Of a stretch of 64,000 nt of DNA, positions 37,555-49,400 are shown one piece after another. The notes under the pieces were generated by a model. The model saw only the letters and a list, made by a program, of their open reading frames with translations, searched no databases and was not told where the DNA came from. Each line of letters opens with the position of its first letter. The first letter of the stretch is position 1. The position numbers and the translations under genes were made by a program. The DNA is taken from the NCBI GenBank assembly GCA_950295325.1, contig OX485806.1:6698001-6762000 (forward strand). The letters run 5' to 3'. Source of the stretch: Polytrichum commune. Lineage: Eukaryota > Streptophyta > Polytrichopsida > Polytrichales > Polytrichaceae.

Positions 37555-40503
37555 ATGGCGGTGCCTGTAAACCCTCTTGACCCGCCCCCAGACGAGCCTC
37601 GAACTCCTCCCCACGTTGAAGAATTCCTGCAGGCAATGAGCTCAACTCCCTCCCTCTCCTCGTTTTATTTTTCACGGGTTATGTTGACTCACTCTGACTT
37701 CTGCAATTATTATTCATCGGTTTGGAGAATTCCAAACGTTCGGTTTCGAGTAAGAATTTTTATGTGAATTCAATCACTCCGCAGCGTCACACTTTGTACT
37801 AGATAATGGCCATCGGATGAACCCGGCCGAGCGGCCTGTGGCCACGAGCCGGTTAAGCCTGGCCATTTACGTTCTAGATATTGGCCATTGGGTGAACCAA
37901 GCCCAGCAGCGGATCCGCTCATTACCTAACATAATTTCCATCACGATGAGAGTACACGCATCATTTAGAACTTTGTAGACAATCTGTTGGAATATGTGAA
38001 TTTTTAAAGTGAGGTGGATGTGCTTGAATGTGTGGTTCGTCCTAAGAAGCCTCGGGTTGTAGGGCATAACATCCTCGTGATGGAAATTACATTATCCAAA
38101 CTGACTCGGTCAGCATCATGACTTGCGCTCAGCCCATTTTCAGTCTGAAAGTGATCAAATCATCTCAATTTTGTCTTGTAGAAGAAGCAGGAGGCCACTC
38201 TTGCTCATGCTTGAACTGTCTTGAGCTATGTGGCCCTATTGACCGGTTTAAAGAAGTTGGATGTTTGATTTCAAGTAAAATGAATTTACGCACTCCGCGG
38301 CATAACACCTTTGTTATCTGAACCGACTCTATCAGCACCATGACTCGAGCTGTCTTGAGCTATGTGGCCCTATTGTGGGCGATTTCAAATCCACAGACAT
38401 TGAGTTAGAATGGGATGGGATAGGATATTGTCTCATCAGGTCAGCAATTGCAAATCATGAAGATTCTCTTGTCAAGTTAAAGACTTGGATGGAAAAGTTA
38501 TAAGACGTTAAAAGCGAATATTCTTTTCCTCTTTGTACTATCACATGGACCGTCTCAATTGTGTTAACGATTGAACTTGGAAGGATGTCTATATTTTGAG
38601 CACATAGTCCATCTCATCAGAACATGTGTCTTTTGATTTTCAGTTTTTAACCACATAAGGCTAACATACCTTAATTGCTCTTAATTGTACTGCCTGTATT
38701 CATAAATTTCTCTGGGTACACTGTTGTTGTCTCGGGTGGCATTCGTGTGTGCAAGTTGACTGGCATTGTTGATGTTCCATAATCTCCCCTGGTGAACAAA
38801 AGATTAAAATCCCATCACCAAAGCCTGAGTGTGATGCTATGAATGGGGTAGGAGCTTAGGAGACGAAAGGTTTAAATAACCTGGAGTGTTCAGTAGGTTT
38901 GATCCATGCTGTCTGACGTGATGCAGGCTGCAAGATATGGTGATTTAGAAGATGTTCAAGGCTGCCTTGCACAGGGGACCTCCGTGAGTTCCCAAGATAC
39001 CCAAGGCCGAACTGGTATGTATGACTTTCAAGTGTGCCTCCTAAATGCTAAGCACTCATTCATAGAATTACAATTCAGAGGAATACAAGTACATCAACAT
39101 CTGGAAATCCCAAACTTGCATCTGGACTTAGGTCTTTCATACTTTCTGTCAACTCATTACTCCTTGGGTGCAATAGCCCTTCCTTCTATCATTTCAGAAG
39201 GTATTGGTGGCTGAGCATTTGCTGTTGCGGTCAGTTGTTGTTTCTGAAATATCACTCCAGTCCTTCTTTTGACCTGAATTTACATGTCAAGCACATCTTT
39301 CTTCCAGGATCTGCACATGTGATGGTATGTTGCCAATATTTCTTGAACTTCTCATTGCAGACATTGATGGTCTAATGTCTAAAGCATGTGCTCGGGTTGA
39401 ATGCAGCTCTTCACATGGCATCTGCAAATGGACATCTAGAGATCGTGAGATATTTAGTTGAAAATGGAGCAGTGAGTGTTTCCTCCTGTCCTGCTACTTG
39501 CCGCGATGTGCTTCTTGGATGCATTGCATTGTGTGCTTTAAATGGACGCTGGTCCTGAATTATAATGAAAAGTACAAATGACTTTTGACGATTGCTTTGA
39601 TATAGGTTATACATTTTAGAGTGGAAGTCTCCTGATTGTGAGAAGTTAACAGGTTGCTCTTACTTGAAATTTGGCAAAGCAGTTGGAATGCTTGTGGAGG
39701 CAATGTCAAGCATTTGAACTCTTGGCTTTGATGACTTCTTTAGTTTAACGAGCAACTTCATTGCCCCCATAGTGCTATCAATGTTGTCATTTGAAGTCAT
39801 GGACTTATATGATGGTGATTATTGTTGTTTTCACAGAACGTAAATATGTGTAACTTGGAGCAAAACACTCCTCTTCACTATGCAGTTCTTAATGCCCACA
39901 AGGCGGTGAGACAACTTGGACTCCCAACTTATTGATCATTGCTTATCAATCCTCATTTGCCTGGTAGTTCAGGGTTGAAATGCAATTCCAGTGTAAGACT
40001 CCCTCATAAGCTCTAACAGAATTGGCATGGGCTGTTGGAAATAATCTTCAAGGGATTGGTCAGCAAACTAGAGTTTGGATTGAAGGTTGACCAGGATATA
40101 GGACTTGTGCTAGAAATATTGAAGTACATAGTTTGTTGACACCTCTGCTTCTTAGCAAACCTGCTAAAGGTTGAGAGGAAATGTTTGCAGGTTGTGGAGT
40201 TTCTCATTCTGCATGGAGCTAATGTTGCTGCAGTTAATAGGTTTGTTCCTATCTGCTTGCCTCCGAATGTTTTTTTACTGGACTTTCTGATCCCGATTCC
40301 TGTATACGAAGCTTATTGAAGTATAATCCTTTGATGCTTCCCATTTCTGCAGATATGATAGAACACCTGTGGATGAGGCAGTAGTGAAGGGTGATTCATC
40401 TTTGATTGAGTGTATCACTCGAGCAGCACCGATCCCTGAGGAAGTTGAGAATGCAGAGGCGAATGGAACAATTGAGCATGACTTGAACATGGAGGATGCT
40501 TAA
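37555..40503 (+). CDS. YAR1-like ankyrin-repeat protein
   Basis: A small ankyrin protein; the yeast relative Yar1 is a chaperone of ribosomal protein S3 (uS3) in 40S biogenesis, and the plant role is inferred from that. Preferred exons: 37555-37632, 38927-39014, 39407-39471, 39837-39905, 40191-40240 and 40353-40503, giving 166 residues. The ankyrin signature runs AARYGDLEDVQ...SSQDTQGRT, ALHMASANGHLEIVRYLVENGA, NTPLHYAVLNAHKAVVEFLILHGA and YDRTPVDEAVVKGD, so about three repeats, then an acidic tail, all as in plant family members. All internal junctions are phase-consistent GT-AG. Exon 1 is the uncertain part. Homology in this family predicts EEFLQ|AARYG, which needs a GC donor (CAG|GCAATG at 37633). 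Two in-frame GT donors at 37678 and 37750 would instead add 15 or 39 residues. A second option is a start at 38906 with no upstream coding exon. Confidence 0.88.
38540..38671 (+). mobile_element. Family A MITE, copy 6 (right-end fragment)
   Basis: It keeps 'gagcacatagtccatctc', 'acatgtgtctttt' and the right terminus, which reverse-complements to AGGTATGTTAGCCTTATGTGG, flanked by TA (38672-38673). The left half is not recognisable. It lies in intron 1 of the ankyrin gene. Confidence 0.6.
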
Positions 40504-41470
40504 GAGGTCTCGTAGATTCAATTTCCAGTGACTTTGAAGCCTTAGCACAGATAATTAATGGATTCTTCTGTATTTGAGGGAGAATTTTAACAAGTAGCCA
40601 GCTGGATTGACTTTCTGTTATCAGAAGGAATTTAATAGCATGGGGCATGGGCTCACTAAAATTGATCCCAGAAGTTGCAAAGTAGATTACCTCAAAGATT
40701 GAGTTCAAGTTATGATCTTTGTAAGGCGCTTAGGTACCTATCGAGCTTATTCACAGAGAATTTCTGTTTGTGAGAACCCTTTAAACAGAAAAAACTATGA
40801 TGTCACAATTCACAAAATCGATCGATTCTGGTGTCATCATTGCTTTTGTGATGTAGGAACCTGACATTAGGTACTGATATTTTAGAGCTGTTGCTGATGA
40901 ACAAGAGTGTGCATTTGAAAAAATGACACTGTATCCTGGTGATATGATGAATGTCTGTCCTGCAAACTTAACACTACTGCAAGAGGTCATTATCCATCTG
41001 ATTTCAAGTGTAAATAGTGTCTGCAAGAATGCTGCTTTGAGTCATTTGATGACAGATATCTACTACATTGTTGCTGCCTATGTGATGTCTCTGGAGGTTG
41101 AAAAATGACTTCAAAGAACATCTTCCAGAACTGCATGTTGTAAATTTCAGTGGATTTTAACTACTATACTGGGTCAGGATATAATATTGATGTTACAATA
41201 TTGTATGTTCCAAGGACAGAAGAACAAGTTGCGTGTTTTTGCCTAGCCAAAAGAGTCAATTCCAAGAGTGCATATCAGGTAGTAGGAACTGAGTGGGATA
41301 GTGGAGAACCAGGTGGGGGTTGTTGAATCTTTATAAGTTACATCGCAATTAAGTGTACACCATGCGACAACAGGAGTGGTATTAGTGACTTTTGCAACCT
41401 GAAACTTGATCATAACCAGATTGCAACAACATAGGCAAGGACTTGGCCTTGTTCTCGCTATGATTTATAA
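40504..41470. other. Between the ankyrin and HD-domain genes, no gene
   Basis: The 3' flank of the ankyrin gene and nothing else recognised; ORFs on both strands lack domains. Confidence 0.4.
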
Positions 41471-41477
41471 AATTAAA

Positions 41478-42040
41478 TTGCATGCATAGGCACTTAACAA
41501 ATTAGGACATGCCACACAAAAAAGTTTTAAGAGGCTGGAGGATTGTGACACAATGATTTTTGGGTGTTTATCTCACAATTCTTGTACTCCCTCCGTAAAT
41601 GATTGTCCTACCCCCGGGAGTTTTATGTCCTAAAATGTTTGTAAGACGGAGGGAGTACATAAGTTGAGTCTTCATTTCAGACTCCAATTTCCTTCTTGGA
41701 TTCTTGCTCTACAGTTTATCGGGACGACCCCACAGTAGAAAGAGCGCAGGAAAAGGGGGGATAGTTTAGGGTTTATGGATCGATCGTCCAATAAATTTGT
41801 GCGCTTAGGGACATAACAAAATAGGACATGCACACAAAAAAAATCAAGAAGCTGAAAGATTTTGATACAATTATCAGGGGTAAATTTGACTTGAATTCTT
41901 GTACATAACCTGACTTTTCATCTCACAGACTACAGTTTCTCTCTTGAGTTCAGTAGACTCAGTCTACTGGAGGGTGGTGAGGGTTTCGGGTTTAGGGTTT
42001 AGGGTTTGAGGATTGATCGATCAATCGTCGAGTGGGAGAC
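41478..42040 (+). promoter_or_regulatory. Tandemly duplicated promoter region of the HD-domain gene
   Basis: Copy 1 (about 41478-41790) and copy 2 (about 41796-42040) share, in order, 'acttaacaaa.taggacatg', 'cacacaaaaaa', 'aagaggctg.aggatt.tga.acaat', 'aattcttgtacata', and at the end a telo-box plus 'gaggattgatcgatc.atcgtc'. The telo-boxes are at about 41763-41775 and 41981-42010 (TTTAGGGTTTAGGG). Copy 1 carries a Stowaway-type MITE that copy 2 lacks. The ATG of the gene follows at 42054. Confidence 0.7.
41587..41655. mobile_element. Stowaway-type (Tc1/mariner) MITE, 69 bp
   Basis: Termini CTCCCTCCGT and ACGGAGGGAG are the classical Stowaway ends, flanked by the TA duplication (41585-41586 and 41656-41657). 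The element is only 69 bp, so it is internally deleted. The second copy of the duplicated promoter reads 'attcttgTAcataa' with no element, which is the empty site. Confidence 0.9.
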
Positions 42041-42053
42041 CGCATAGGAGGAA

Positions 42054-45000
42054 ATGGCAACAGAAAATGCAGCAATTGTTGTGGCAGCAGAAGAATTGGT
42101 GCAGCAAGTGATGGGCGCCTGGGATTCCTCCCACGACCCCTTTCACGCCCTTCGCGTTCGCGACTTGGCGCTCTCTCTGGCCGCTCAAGAAGGCCTCCAG
42201 CCTCCTAGCCTCCTGATTGTAAGCAATTCTTCATTGAATTCCTCGCCATCCTTCTGGCATCACCTTCAATTTCCTCGACCACGTAGTAGAAGCAGCTAAT
42301 GTGCCCAACACGGTCCATGTATATGCAAAGCCATTCAGAGCTCCCGGGGACTGTAAAAGCATCCAAGGGAGCCTTGTGGTAAGCATCATATCCCACCAGA
42401 AATTGTAATGTCTTTTATACCCATGAAGGTTTGAACCCAAAAGGGGAATACTTACACTTTAAAGAAGAGTCCTGGAGTACCTATCGGCGACTGCTATCCC
42501 GAGTTGGTTGAACTCATTTTCCAAATTTTATACATACTTTCGAAGTACCTATGGTGATTGAATTCTTCAGGACGTATGCCCTTGAAAACAGAGGAAATTG
42601 GGCACTACAGGGCGGTTGTATCGATCCTATACTCTTCAATAGAAGTTGGTGGCTAACATAGATCTGCTGCTGATGTCATGCAGGTGGAGCTTGCAGCCCT
42701 TCTTCACGATATTGGTAAATGCCTCCGACAATTTCTGCTCGTCCAATCTTGTCACTGTTTCTCTTTATGCCTTCAGAAAATCTCTTGAAACTAAAAAGCT
42801 TCCATGTATTTCAATCTTGCAGATGACCACAAATACGCTGCCAGGTGAGTAGTGTACGATTTACTCCTTCAACCATGTAACGATAAGCAATTCTGCAAGT
42901 GATGCGTGGATTACAGTGCTTTCCCCTTTGCTGAAGCAATGGCTGCATTAATTACTTAAACATTATCCTATATCCACATTTATTCCTGTAAATCAGGATA
43001 CCCAAAGGTCTCTGGTGTAAACATGCAGGTATCATCAATTCGAAACAAGTAAAAGTTTACGGATTTTAATTTTAATTTTTAATGTTAGGTAGATGATTCT
43101 GTACTAGTTTTTAATTGCTCTGATGTACTTCAGTGTCACTAAAGTCACGACTCAGTTCAAGGTTGCACATCCACAATGGTTTTCATCCACCCTTGTGGAA
43201 GTTTTTGTCAAGTTCTGAAAGTGGAAGTACACTTATTTCTGCTTGTAATGTATGCAGAGCTGATAATTTGGACAATAGAGCGCACCGGTTCTTGAAAGAA
43301 CAAGGTGTAGGGTCTGAGATGGCTGAGGCCATTATGGGCATCATTTCTTCTATAGGTATGGCTAATTTTGAAAACAATGTCTCTTGCCCTGGTTCTCAAT
43401 GCCCTATTTTCACATCATTTGGAAAGAGTTCATTACATATACTTAGGACCTTATGATAAATGCTGTTTACAATTGGAAGCTGCCATGATGGTCCATCATT
43501 CAAAAGAAATAATCTAAGTTCTTGCTAATTTGCAAATAAATCACCATCAGAGCGGATTCTTAGAAGCCTTGCAATTAAAAGGGAGGTTAGGCATTTTGAG
43601 AAGGCTAGAAGCATCATTCATATCTGCAAACAACATATTTCTCAGCATGTCTACCATTGTGTTCAACCATACCGAGTACAGATTTATATTTGCTGCCTCA
43701 TATGTCAGAGGAGCTTTTTAAAGATTTATCATAGGTTTTCTATCCATGTATAAGCAGGATTTAAGGAGGAGCTGGGAGGAAACCAAAACCGTCAACTATC
43801 ACCTGAGTTTGCTGTTGTTCAGGATGCAGACCGGCTTGATGCTATTGGAGCCATTGGTAAGAAGGTTATTTTCACAGTACTGGATTTAAGATGTTTGTCA
43901 ATATCATAGTGTTGTCAACTTACCTCAATAGCTTTGACTGATTGATTCTTTGGAGAAATCACATGGGTGCTTCTGGGGTTCTAATTCCATACCCATCAAA
44001 TTTTCCACTACACACCTATGACCTGTTTTTTTTAGCATGTGCTACTGTTCTGTGCGTAAAGGGCATGGATAACCAGTCACTTAAAACCCTCCCAAACCAG
44101 CATGTTAACTTTGGTGCCTCTCTTGATCGTATAGGAATTGCAAGGGCTTTCACATTTGGGGGAAGCCGAAGTCGAGTGATGCATGACCCTGAACAGAAAC
44201 CACGTACAAGTCTCAGTAAGTCGCAGTATGTGAGTGGAGATGCAAACCCAACTACGATCAACCATTTTCATGAGAAGCTGCTTAAACTGAAAGATCTCAT
44301 GAAATCAAAGGTACCCCATAATCATTGCAAGTCTTGTTGACCTATAGGTAGGATGCTTGGTAACTCCAAAACGCTCATAAATACATCTGTTTAAGCGATT
44401 TTCTCTGGCGATTTGTCCTCAGGCTGTATTCAAGCTGATTTGAGATGTTTCACACCAGACCATGAAAGGGCTGTACCTATTAAGGCACACACATGTTTGG
44501 TGAGGCTGCATATAGAACTGTCCCATAGGTTTAATCCTACACTTGTATCAAAGTAGATTCCGCTCTGCACTCTTTTATCACTTAACTGTGGGCTTGATCG
44601 ATTTCCCTCGAGAGAAAGAAAAGAAATAGAAAACATAACATCAGTGTTATCAGCAAATATGAGCCTGATAGCCCTCAGCTGTTTCAAGGGTAGGCTGTAG
44701 TGCCTTCCTTTCAGTAAGTGGACTCATTTTTGGTTAGGAGGCGCAAGTTTTTTTTTTGGTTGTTAGGGGGTAACACTGGTTCTTGTTTGTTGTCTAGTTT
44801 TCATTTCGTAAGGATTAAGTATGTTGAGCGTCAAATGGCTGTTTGGTGTATGTTTTCAGTGATTCTCTAAATAATGATTTTGGGATTTGATTTCTTCTGG
44901 TTTTTTGATATTCTGACTCCTGCTGTAACAACCGTGAGGGGTTTACTTGCCACTCATTGTTCCTTTTTCCTCATTTTCTTTAACCAATTTCTATATGCTT

Positions 45001-45121
45001 GGGCTTAAGATCACACTTTGCATGGTTGATGCAGGCTGGTAAACAGAGAGCAGAGGAGAGGCACAAATTCATGGAAGCATTTTTGCAGCAATTTCAAGGA
45101 GAATGGGAGGGACAGCTTTGA
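42054..45121 (+). CDS. HD-domain metal-dependent phosphohydrolase (YedJ-like)
   Basis: A predicted metal-dependent phosphohydrolase; the substrate is unknown, and relatives in bacteria (YedJ) and plants are mostly uncharacterised. Seven exons: 42054-42218, 42684-42714, 42823-42844, 43258-43355, 43758-43856, 44135-44310 and 45035-45121, all GT-AG with matching phases, giving 225 residues, the family's usual size. The metal-binding set is complete: His31 in SHDPFHALRV, His63-Asp64 in ALLHDI, and the Asp of QDADRLDAIG (128). DDHKY follows the HD pair as in the family, and GIARAFTFGG and the C-terminal helix (HEKLLKLKDLM) are also typical. Exons 2 and 3 are only 31 and 22 bp. The ATG is the first after the telo-box region. 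It converges on the deformylase gene downstream. Confidence 0.92.
44641..44862 (+). repeat. Family B dispersed repeat, copy 2
   Basis: Begins near 'cagtgttatcagcaaatatgagcc' and ends near 'ggtgtatgttttca', with 'cttgtttgttgtctagttttca' at about 44782 as in copy 1. It lies in the last intron of the HD-domain gene. Confidence 0.5.
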
Positions 45122-46080
45122 TTTTGATGTCTTTGATTCGCATGTCTGGAAAGCCAAGAGCGTTTGCAAAAAGGTTTGATGTTTGTGATCCTGCAGCATA
45201 AAGGGATATTTCCTTAAGGGTCCACTATCTTTTCCTTCATAGAAACCTTTTTGTACTTGAACGCTCAGGTGATTCAAGTCAGTTAAGATGGTTGGGCCCA
45301 CAGAGTTGCAAGTGTTGGGAACCATGGATTGTTCCTGGTAAAGTACACACATCGTGCCTTTCATTTGTACAGGGGGACGGTTGCTTTCTAGTGTCGTACT
45401 GAGCCACAAATGTGCATGATAGCTGGAAGATAGCTGATGATATTTTTGACATGCATGTATGCTCTGCAATATTCTCGTGCAATCTCTGACACAAGAATAC
45501 AGACGTGTATTTTGGGTGACTCATGAAACTCATCAGCCTCTCAATGATTGATTCACTTTTGACCTCAAATATGTTGAGTGGGGTCCCTAAAAGGGCAATT
45601 ACATAGAATTCTGTGGTCCCTACTTTATCGATGTCTCAGGTTGCGTAAATGCACAGCAAGTCTCAACAGTTTGTTAAACAGTTATTCCAGCACAAAAGGT
45701 TAGAGGAATAACCTGGTTCAAATTTTCCTTCTGTTAATTTGCAATATTTTGAGTTCAATAAGGATGATATAGTCTGGTAATTTTAACACTCACATTCTAC
45801 TGCATCCACAAACACACTGAAAGCCGACTTTGGAAGGGTAGCAATAAACAGCTTGGTGTTTTGAGAGTGATCATGTACATGAATTCAAAATTTCAATGGA
45901 TAAGGAGGTTTCAATCATGAATGTCCGTCATATTCACAAAACATGTTAGAATTTCCTAGGATAGTGACTACAGGGAATACAGCTTTCTGCACATTGAAGT
46001 GGAGATCATGCTTGCAGGTTGGGGAGGAGGTATATATCACCAAGCTTTTGAAACACTTAAACGCTGGAATTTGAGGTCAG
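45122..46080. other. Region between convergent genes
   Basis: Holds the 3' ends of the HD-domain gene (+) and the deformylase gene (-). The ORFs at 45011-45533 on the minus strand are antisense to the last HD exon and its trailer and have no domain. Confidence 0.5.
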
Positions 46081-49000
46081 TTATGCACAGGAAGGGCTCA
46101 AGCAGGTGCCAGGACGTGGACACCCAGATGGTAAAGGCAGTCGTAAATTTTGCGTAGTTCGAAAGGTTCGCTTCAGCATTCTGTCTACATACAAGGTGCC
46201 CTGGAGATGGTCGATTTCGTGCTGCAGTATCCGCGCCTTCCACCCTGTGGCTGTGAATTTCAAGGGCTGTCCATCCCGTCCTAGGCCTGTGACTTCAACC
46301 TCCAAATGCCGCTCCACGAGGGCCCGGTATCCCTCAACACTGCATAATGGACGAAGAAGGGGGTTAAGTACATGCAAAAGAGCATCATTCTTAAGTGCCA
46401 TGTGAAAGGACATTCTATTTCTATTCTAGCTTTATTAATTTATTTTCTAAGAATCAAGGTCCTTCATTAGGCGCATGAATGCCAAGCATGGTCAAGTGGC
46501 AAGCTCTCATTAGTCACCACCTCATTGTTGCATACCATCAGACACAAAGCCTTCTCCCCATCTACCAAGAATCAACTTAAAAGACCTTGCTGAAAAGAAT
46601 CTCACCTAGTGCGTTCTCTTAAAGATGCTTATGGTGAGCACCCACTACACCACTTAAGAATGCTATGAGAGAAGAAAGGGGTTAAGTACAAGGAAAGAGC
46701 ATCATAACATTCTTAAGCATCATGTGTAAGGACGTTCTCTTTCTATTCTAGCTTGAAGAATAAACTTAGAATCAAGGTCCTTGATTACATGCATGGAATG
46801 CTAAGTGAAGTAAGATGTGATACCTGAGGCATCCTTCGAAGAAAATTGCGGTCCCACTGTTTTCCTTCTTTGTCACCTTTGGGTTAAGGATAACCTGCCC
46901 ACAACATAGTTTTTAGCACATGGAGAAACATGAAGAATCCATAGAAGTTGTTCAAGCATAGTTGAAGTGCGAGGGAATCGGCCTATATAATCCCTTTCTT
47001 ACTTGAAGATAAGTTCGGCAGGCTCTGGAGTGGGTGATTCATGAACTCAAGTCTAGTTTTAGTGCTTTACGCTAAGTGTCAAGTCTTGTCAATAAAAGAT
47101 AAAGAGATAGATTTTTGACATACCAAAAGGTCAAATGGAACTCTTTGTTGAGCTTCGATTTCCTCCGGGGAGGTGTAACTCATAAGCTCCTTTGTATCCT
47201 CCAACACAACAATCTCCAGAAGATCCCCGATACACAATACCACCCTCTGTCAATATCGACATGAAGGAAACTCTAACACAACTAATCTTCTCACAGAAGT
47301 GCATGCTTGCTCTTATAATATAAAAGAAAAAGAAACAAAAACATCGACATTAGTGCCGACATATGAGCCCGTTGGCCTCACTCTGTTCACGATGTAGGGT
47401 GTAATGCCTACCTTTTGATACGTGGACTCTGTGGTTAGATTATGTTAGTATAAGTGTTTAGGAGGGAAGCACCTGTGCTTGTTTGCTATCATGCTTCCGT
47501 TTATTTAGGACGAGATATGTGAGAAATTTAATGGCTGTTATGTGTAAATTTATACCTGCAAAGGCACACCGATTTGCGGTGCGGCCAGACCAACACCGGG
47601 GCCATTGCGCATGACATCTACCATGTCATTGATGGTTTTCTCCACACGTGCACTCCCTATCTCTTCCCTCTTCACCTCTTCTGCTGGCTCATGTAGCACT
47701 GGGTCACCTGCCTGCAATGACATCACATTTAAAATTTAATTTTTTTAAACATACCGCTTATTCCGGATTAAGGGGGGAGAGAGAGAGAGAGATCATTGTC
47801 CTTGTTTGGTGGGCACGAACTCCAATGTAATCCAAAGCATATTTTGTTGACTTCTTCATGCAGTGCCGCCCAAGAGCAACCTAACCCAAAAAACCTTCTT
47901 GAGCTCAGGGATCGTAGTGCGTTCAAACTCGACAATTGAGCATGTGACACATCCAATAGGCTGATGCAAGATCCGTCTCTTCCATAAAATAAATAAAAGT
48001 TGCATTGTTTGGGGTAACGTAAAACCGAAGCGCACCCTCTCTTGTTGAGAGGCTACACCGGCCTAGAGCAATCCTGGTGGTGGGAGGTACAACAGACAAA
48101 TCTTCAAGTGCCCGTAGACACAACAAAAAGAGAAGCGACGCAAATCATACAACCTCAGCATTGTCCCCGAGAAAAAGAGAAAGAGAAAGGTAAAAGACAG
48201 AAAGAAAAAAAACCCTGATCAAAGTTCGGATCACCTATTCCCCATTTTCAATATCCCCCAATATTTCTGCGACACGGACTGATATATTTTTGTTACAATG
48301 TCACTTGATTATCATATGGCACATTCCTTCACAGCTCAGTAATTCATGTAGCGCCGATGATGAAGTCCTTCTTTTAGGGGATCCATCCATCAAAGCTTCT
48401 AGAGTCCGTTAACTTTTCAAGGTCACCCTCAAACAAACAAACAGATTGAATGGCCAATTACTATCTACGCATGAATTCTACGAGCCACCCATTTAGAAGT
48501 TCAGAAATTCAGAAAATCGATGTTTGTGCATGCCACACAGTCTGTAGAGATGGGGTGGAGATGGGAGGGAAGAGATCGACATTATGAAATGACCGGATTG
48601 TTGTCCAATTTTTCTCTACGAATGCCTGGGGAACGAGGGGTCTGAAAATGGACAGATGAAGTTATGATGGTTGAAACCCACCTGCACAACTTCAGGAAGC
48701 TTGGCCTTGCCGTAACCGAAGAAGGCCATGGGCACCATGACCTCCCTTGCAGCCCGCACATGGGATGGCGCTTGACACACTCCCCTAAACGGAGCGGTGT
48801 CCATCAAATGCGGCATCAACGAATCCATCCGTCCTCCTCCCCCTAACAACAAAAACCTCCTCCCACCAAATCCCCTCAAAGAACAAACTCTCCCCCGGGA
48901 ACTCGAACTCTTCCTCCAACCCTGTTGTAGCCTACTCCGGCAGCTGGAAGGAGGGCATGGCGAGCACACGGACGCAATATTCGACGAAAAAGCAACAGAA

Positions 49001-49164
49001 GAAGCAGAAGTTGCGGAAGAAGAAGAAGACGAAGAAGTGGGATTATTGTGGAGGGTGGTGAGGAGGGAGGCAGTAGGAGGCATATTGGTGGTTGCTGCCA
49101 CTGTAGGAGGAGGAGGAAGAGGAGCAGGACTGATTGCAACCGTGCAGGTCCCACCCACCACCAT
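46081..49164 (-). CDS. Peptide deformylase, organellar type (PDF1A-like)
   Basis: Removes the formyl group from the initiator Met of organelle-made proteins, a metal-dependent hydrolase. Five exons on the minus strand: 49164-48682, 47711-47556, 47246-47124, 46894-46824 and 46339-46081, giving 363 residues. All three catalytic motifs are present: GVGLAAPQ (200-207), EGCLS (274-278, junction between exons 4 and 5) and HEIDH (318-322), with metal ligands Cys276, His318 and His322. The first ~110 residues are Ser-, Ala- and Arg-rich, fitting a plastid or mitochondrial transit peptide. [17 protein letters not shown] marks the start of the mature domain. The ATG is uncertain: an upstream in-frame Met at 49272 would add 36 Gly-rich residues, and poly-C runs at 49169-49182 and 49246-49257 make that part error-prone. 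Exon 3 may start 33 bp later (47213), removing [11 protein letters not shown]. Confidence 0.9.
47343..47552 (+). repeat. Family B dispersed repeat, copy 3
   Basis: Starts near 'gacattagtgccgacatatgagcccgttggcct' and ends near 'aatggctgttatgtgtaaattta', just before the splice donor of deformylase exon 2 (minus strand). Order of blocks is as in copies 1 and 2. Confidence 0.5.
47772..47793 (+). repeat. (GA)n microsatellite
   Basis: GGGGGGAGAGAGAGAGAGAGA in intron 1 of the deformylase gene. Confidence 0.9.
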
Positions 49165-49400
49165 AGCTCCCCCCCCCCCCCTCTTTCTGCTACCGCTACT
49201 TAGAAAGAACAGAATAATTCCACCAACACCACACCTGCCCAAATCCCCCCCCCCCCCTCCCCCTCTCCTCACCCAGAGTCACCTGTGACCTCACCCTTCA
49301 ACTATCTACCTTTCTTTGCTTTGTTCCTCTCTTTCTGAGTCTCTCTCTTTCTCTTTCTCTCTCTCCTGACGATTTCCCCTGTTGCCGAGCAGCATTCTCA
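49165..49400 (-). promoter_or_regulatory. Presumed 5' leader and promoter of the deformylase gene
   Basis: Contains two homopolymer C runs (49169-49182 and 49246-49257) and a CT-rich tract (49330-49368). On the gene strand these become G- and GA-rich leader sequence. No telo-box seen, unlike the other genes here. Confidence 0.4.

Noticed and set aside
42205-42440. Minus-strand ORFs resembling a retroelement fragment in intron 1 of the HD-domain gene
   Set aside because: No reverse transcriptase or integrase motif could be seen; too short to assign.
48797-49288. A 163-codon plus-strand ORF
   Set aside because: It is antisense to the transit-peptide exon of peptide deformylase, and its Pro/Glu bias comes from GC-rich repeats.
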